From contig NZ_CP011868.1 in the NCBI RefSeq assembly GCF_001294645.1, positions 1,240,001 to 1,304,000 of the forward strand: DNA of 64,000 bases, written 5' to 3'. Origin of the DNA: Pseudonocardia sp. HH130629-09 (GTDB taxonomy: Bacteria > Actinomycetota > Actinomycetes > Mycobacteriales > Pseudonocardiaceae). Position numbers and translations under genes: made by a program. A model generated the notes under the pieces. It searched no databases, was not told the origin of the DNA, and saw only the letters and a list, made by a program, of their open reading frames with translations. Shown one piece after another: positions 62,216 through 64,000 of the stretch. The stretch's first letter is position 1; every line of letters starts with the position of its first letter.

Positions 62216-62952
62216 GCCCGGGGCACTTCGTCGCCCGGATGTCCCTCGAACCCGGTGCCCCGTCCACCGGGTACCCGTTCGAGCTCCCCGTGGTCCGGTG
62301 GCTGTGCGAGCACGGCGGGCTCGCGCTGTACCCGGGCGTGACGTTCCTGGTGGGGGAGAACGGGTCCGGGAAGTCGACGCTGGTGGAGGCACTCGCCGTC
62401 GCGCTGGGGCTGAACCCCGAGGGCGGGTCGCGCTCGTTCCGGTTCGCCACCCGGGCCAGCGAGTCCGACCTGGGGTCCTACCTGCGGGTGACCCGGCGAC
62501 CGGGCCGGGAACGCACCAGCTTCTTCCTGCGTGCCGAGTCGTACTACAACGTCGCGTCCGAGGTGGAGCGGCTCGACCGGGCGGGCGGCCCGCCGCTGCT
62601 GCCGGTCTACGGCGGTTCCGGGCACGAGCGCAGCCACGGCGAGTCGTTCCTGACGCTGCTGCGCCACCGGTTCGGTCCGCTCGGGCTCTACGTGCTCGAC
62701 GAGCCGGAGGCGGCGCTGTCGGTCACCGGCTGTCTCGCCGTCCTGCAGCGGATGACGGACCTGGTGGGACGGGGGAGCCAGTTCGTCGTCGCCACCCACT
62801 CGCCGGTCCTGCTGGCCCTGCCCGGGGCCGCCGTCCTGCAGATCGACGGTGACGGCGAGGTGACTCGCACCCCGTACGACGACGCCCTGCCGGTCGCCCT
62901 GACCCGCCGCTTCCTGGCCGACCCGCAGGCGTTCCTCCGGCACCTCGGCTGA
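62212..62952 (+). CDS. AAA/ABC-type ATPase of unknown role
   Basis: 246 aa. Walker A FLVGENGSGKSTLVEAL, an ABC-like signature region GGSGHERSHGESFL, Walker B GLYVLDEPEAALS and the switch FVVATHSPVLLALP. It is a compact SMC/ABC-type ATPase of the AAA_21/YbdG-like group with no membrane domain or coiled coil. The GTG at 62212 overlaps the S9 peptidase stop, a coupling that suggests a shared task not yet known. Confidence 0.85.
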   Translation: MSPGHFVARMSLEPGAPSTGYPFELPVVRWLCEHGGLALYPGVTFLVGENGSGKSTLVEALAVALGLNPEGGSRSFRFATRASESDLGSYLRVTRRPGRERTSFFLRAESYYNVASEVERLDRAGGPPLLPVYGGSGHERSHGESFLTLLRHRFGPLGLYVLDEPEAALSVTGCLAVLQRMTDLVGRGSQFVVATHSPVLLALPGAAVLQIDGDGEVTRTPYDDALPVALTRRFLADPQAFLRHLG

Positions 62953-62972
62953 CGGGCACCCGGGTGCTCCGG

Positions 62973-63021
62973 CCCGGACGACCTCGGGCCCCGGGAACGC
63001 GTCCCGGGGCCCGTCGTCGGG
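62973..63021. terminator. Strong bidirectional terminator
   Basis: GGGCCCCGGGA (62986-62996) / TCCCGGGGCCC (63002-63012), perfect 11-base arms and a 5-base loop, with partial outer pairing. It sits between the convergent stops at 62952 and 63033. Confidence 0.85.
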
Positions 63022-63032
63022 CGGAACGGCGG

Positions 63033-63893
63033 TCAGGGCACCGCCGCCGCGACCTCGCGGTCGCCCCCGGTGGGGGTGGTCGCCTTCGGGCCGCGGGTGA
63101 TCCGCTTCTCCACCAGCCGCGAGACCCAGGTCAGGATGAGGCAGAGCCCGATGTAGATGACTGCGACGACGAGCGCGACCGGCAGGATCGGCGACCCGAG
63201 CTGGGTCTGGCTGCCCAGGAAGCGCGCCTGGTAGAGCAGCTCCGGGTACAGGATGATGAACCCGAGTGCGGTGTCCTTCAGAACCACGACCAGCTGCGAC
63301 AGGATCGTCGGCAGCATGGAGCGGAACGCCTGCGGGAGGAGCACGCTCCTCATCACCTGGGTCTTGCGCATCCCGAGGGCGTAGGCGGCCTCGCGCTGGC
63401 CGCGCGGCACCGCGTTCACCCCGGCCCGGAACACCTCGGCGAGCACCGAGCCGTTGTAGAGCATCAGGCCGATCACCACGGCCCAGAACGCGTCGATCTC
63501 GATGCCGGCGCCCTGGGACAGGCCGAAGTACAGGATGAAGATCAGGACCAGCAGCGGGACGGCGCGGAAGAGCTCCACGACCGCCGTCGACGGCCCGCTG
63601 ACCCAGGCGTGCTCGGACAGCCGGCCGGCGGCGAACACCGCACCGAAGAGAAGCGACAGGACCGCGGCGACCCCGAACGCGCTGACGGTCGCCCAGATCG
63701 CGTCCAGGAGCAGGTACTGGATGCGGACGTAGGTGATCCACTCCCACAGCCGCGGGGAGAACTGGCCCGCGTCGTAGAAGCGCCACACCACGAATCCGAG
63801 GATCGCGACGATCGCGACCGTGCCGACGACACCGAGGAGCCGGTTGCGCCGGTCCGCGGCCGGGCCGGGGACGTCGTAGAGGACCGAGCTCAC
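63033..63893 (-). CDS. gluD: Glutamate-type amino acid ABC transporter permease (GluD-like)
   Basis: 286 aa, five to six helices of the HisM/GlnP permease fold. FRAVPLLVLIFILYFG and the EAA loop AYALGMRKTQVMRSVLLPQA contact the ATPase. The N-terminal MSSVLYDVPGPAADRRNRL is characteristic of actinobacterial GluD. GTG 63893 follows GGAGG. It pairs with the upstream permease at the window end; specificity for glutamate is inferred from similarity. Confidence 0.87.
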   Translation of the reverse strand: MSSVLYDVPGPAADRRNRLLGVVGTVAIVAILGFVVWRFYDAGQFSPRLWEWITYVRIQYLLLDAIWATVSAFGVAAVLSLLFGAVFAAGRLSEHAWVSGPSTAVVELFRAVPLLVLIFILYFGLSQGAGIEIDAFWAVVIGLMLYNGSVLAEVFRAGVNAVPRGQREAAYALGMRKTQVMRSVLLPQAFRSMLPTILSQLVVVLKDTALGFIILYPELLYQARFLGSQTQLGSPILPVALVVAVIYIGLCLILTWVSRLVEKRITRGPKATTPTGGDREVAAAVP

Positions 63894-63942
63894 CGGGTCA
63901 CCTCCGAGCGGTGGCCGAGGGACGGGGTACGGGCGGGCGCGG

Positions 63943-64000
63943 TCACCGGGACGCTCCCCACGTCGCGTCGAGCCGGCGCTGCAGCAGCGTCAGCGGCACG
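63943..64000 (-). CDS. Amino acid ABC transporter permease (GluC-like), only the C-terminus inside the window
   Basis: The last 18 codons are visible: VPLTLLQRRLDATWGASR and a TGA at 63945-63943. The P-L-x-x-L-x-R-R-L pattern is how GluC-type permeases end. It lies 49 bases upstream of the GluD-like gene on the same strand, as in gluABCD operons. Confidence 0.65.
   Translation of the reverse strand, partial: VPLTLLQRRLDATWGASR

Overview
The window is very GC-rich, gene-dense DNA with GTG starts, 4-base ATGA/GTGA overlaps and actinobacterial signatures: a mycothione reductase, a perfect actinobacterial SOS box, a CsoR-type copper operon, a 13E12-like DUF222/HNH protein, and a mycobacterial-Sdh1-like succinate dehydrogenase. 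It is best explained as chromosome of an actinomycete, probably of the Pseudonocardia type (genus is inference). No rRNA, tRNA, CRISPR array, transposase or phage gene was recognised, and no gap without a gene exceeds about 300 bases.

Layout. 1-1594: MacB-like ABC exporter, cut by the window edge. 1878-4235: frameshifted MarR gene, FAD monooxygenase and a TetR repressor. 4316-8009: three-subunit molybdenum hydroxylase operon (PaoABC/YagTSR type) that appears to be controlled by that TetR through three matching palindromes. 7981-10929: glutamine amidotransferase, a frameshifted FUSC-like membrane protein and a GAF-ANTAR gene broken by about four frameshifts. 10886-15023: csoR-copZ-copA facing a His-rich membrane protein and a DUF305 lipoprotein, with CsoR boxes between them. 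15103-19280: secreted protein, GH13 enzyme, CoA-transferase and stand-alone trpF.

19345-34608 is an aromatic catabolism block: a coupled transporter/Rieske oxygenase/75-aa protein/reductase operon with an IclR regulator, directly behind paaABCDE (ring-epoxidising phenylacetyl-CoA oxygenase), then a TetR regulator (PaaR-like), paaG, paaZ and paaK. Three operator-like sites in front of paaA, paaG and paaZ fit one repressor. A frameshifted DUF559 gene bracketed by two related palindromes sits inside this block.

34605-38709: Lrp-type regulator divergent from the branched-chain 2-oxoacid dehydrogenase genes bkdABC. 38723-48852: cupin, SGNH hydrolase, ACT-domain protein preceded by a possible translational attenuator, DUF222/HNH protein under a SOS box, pirin, GNAT, two divergent LtrA paralogues, mycothione reductase, STAS protein and LysR regulator. 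48934-56097: two complete succinate dehydrogenase operons back to back, one of the cytochrome-b558 type and one of the Sdh1 type. 56178-64000: small hydrolases, CitE-like lyase, a degenerate SDR, LysR, S9 peptidase, AAA ATPase, and glutamate-type ABC permeases running off the end.

The most interesting signals are the leaderless 11-codon peptide with Ile-Ile-Thr codons and hairpins ahead of the ACT gene, the shared operators of the TetR/Mo-hydroxylase and PaaR regulons, the palindrome-bracketed DUF559 cassette, the adjacent Sdh operons with a strong palindromic operator, and a set of seven frameshifts that all have the same sign.
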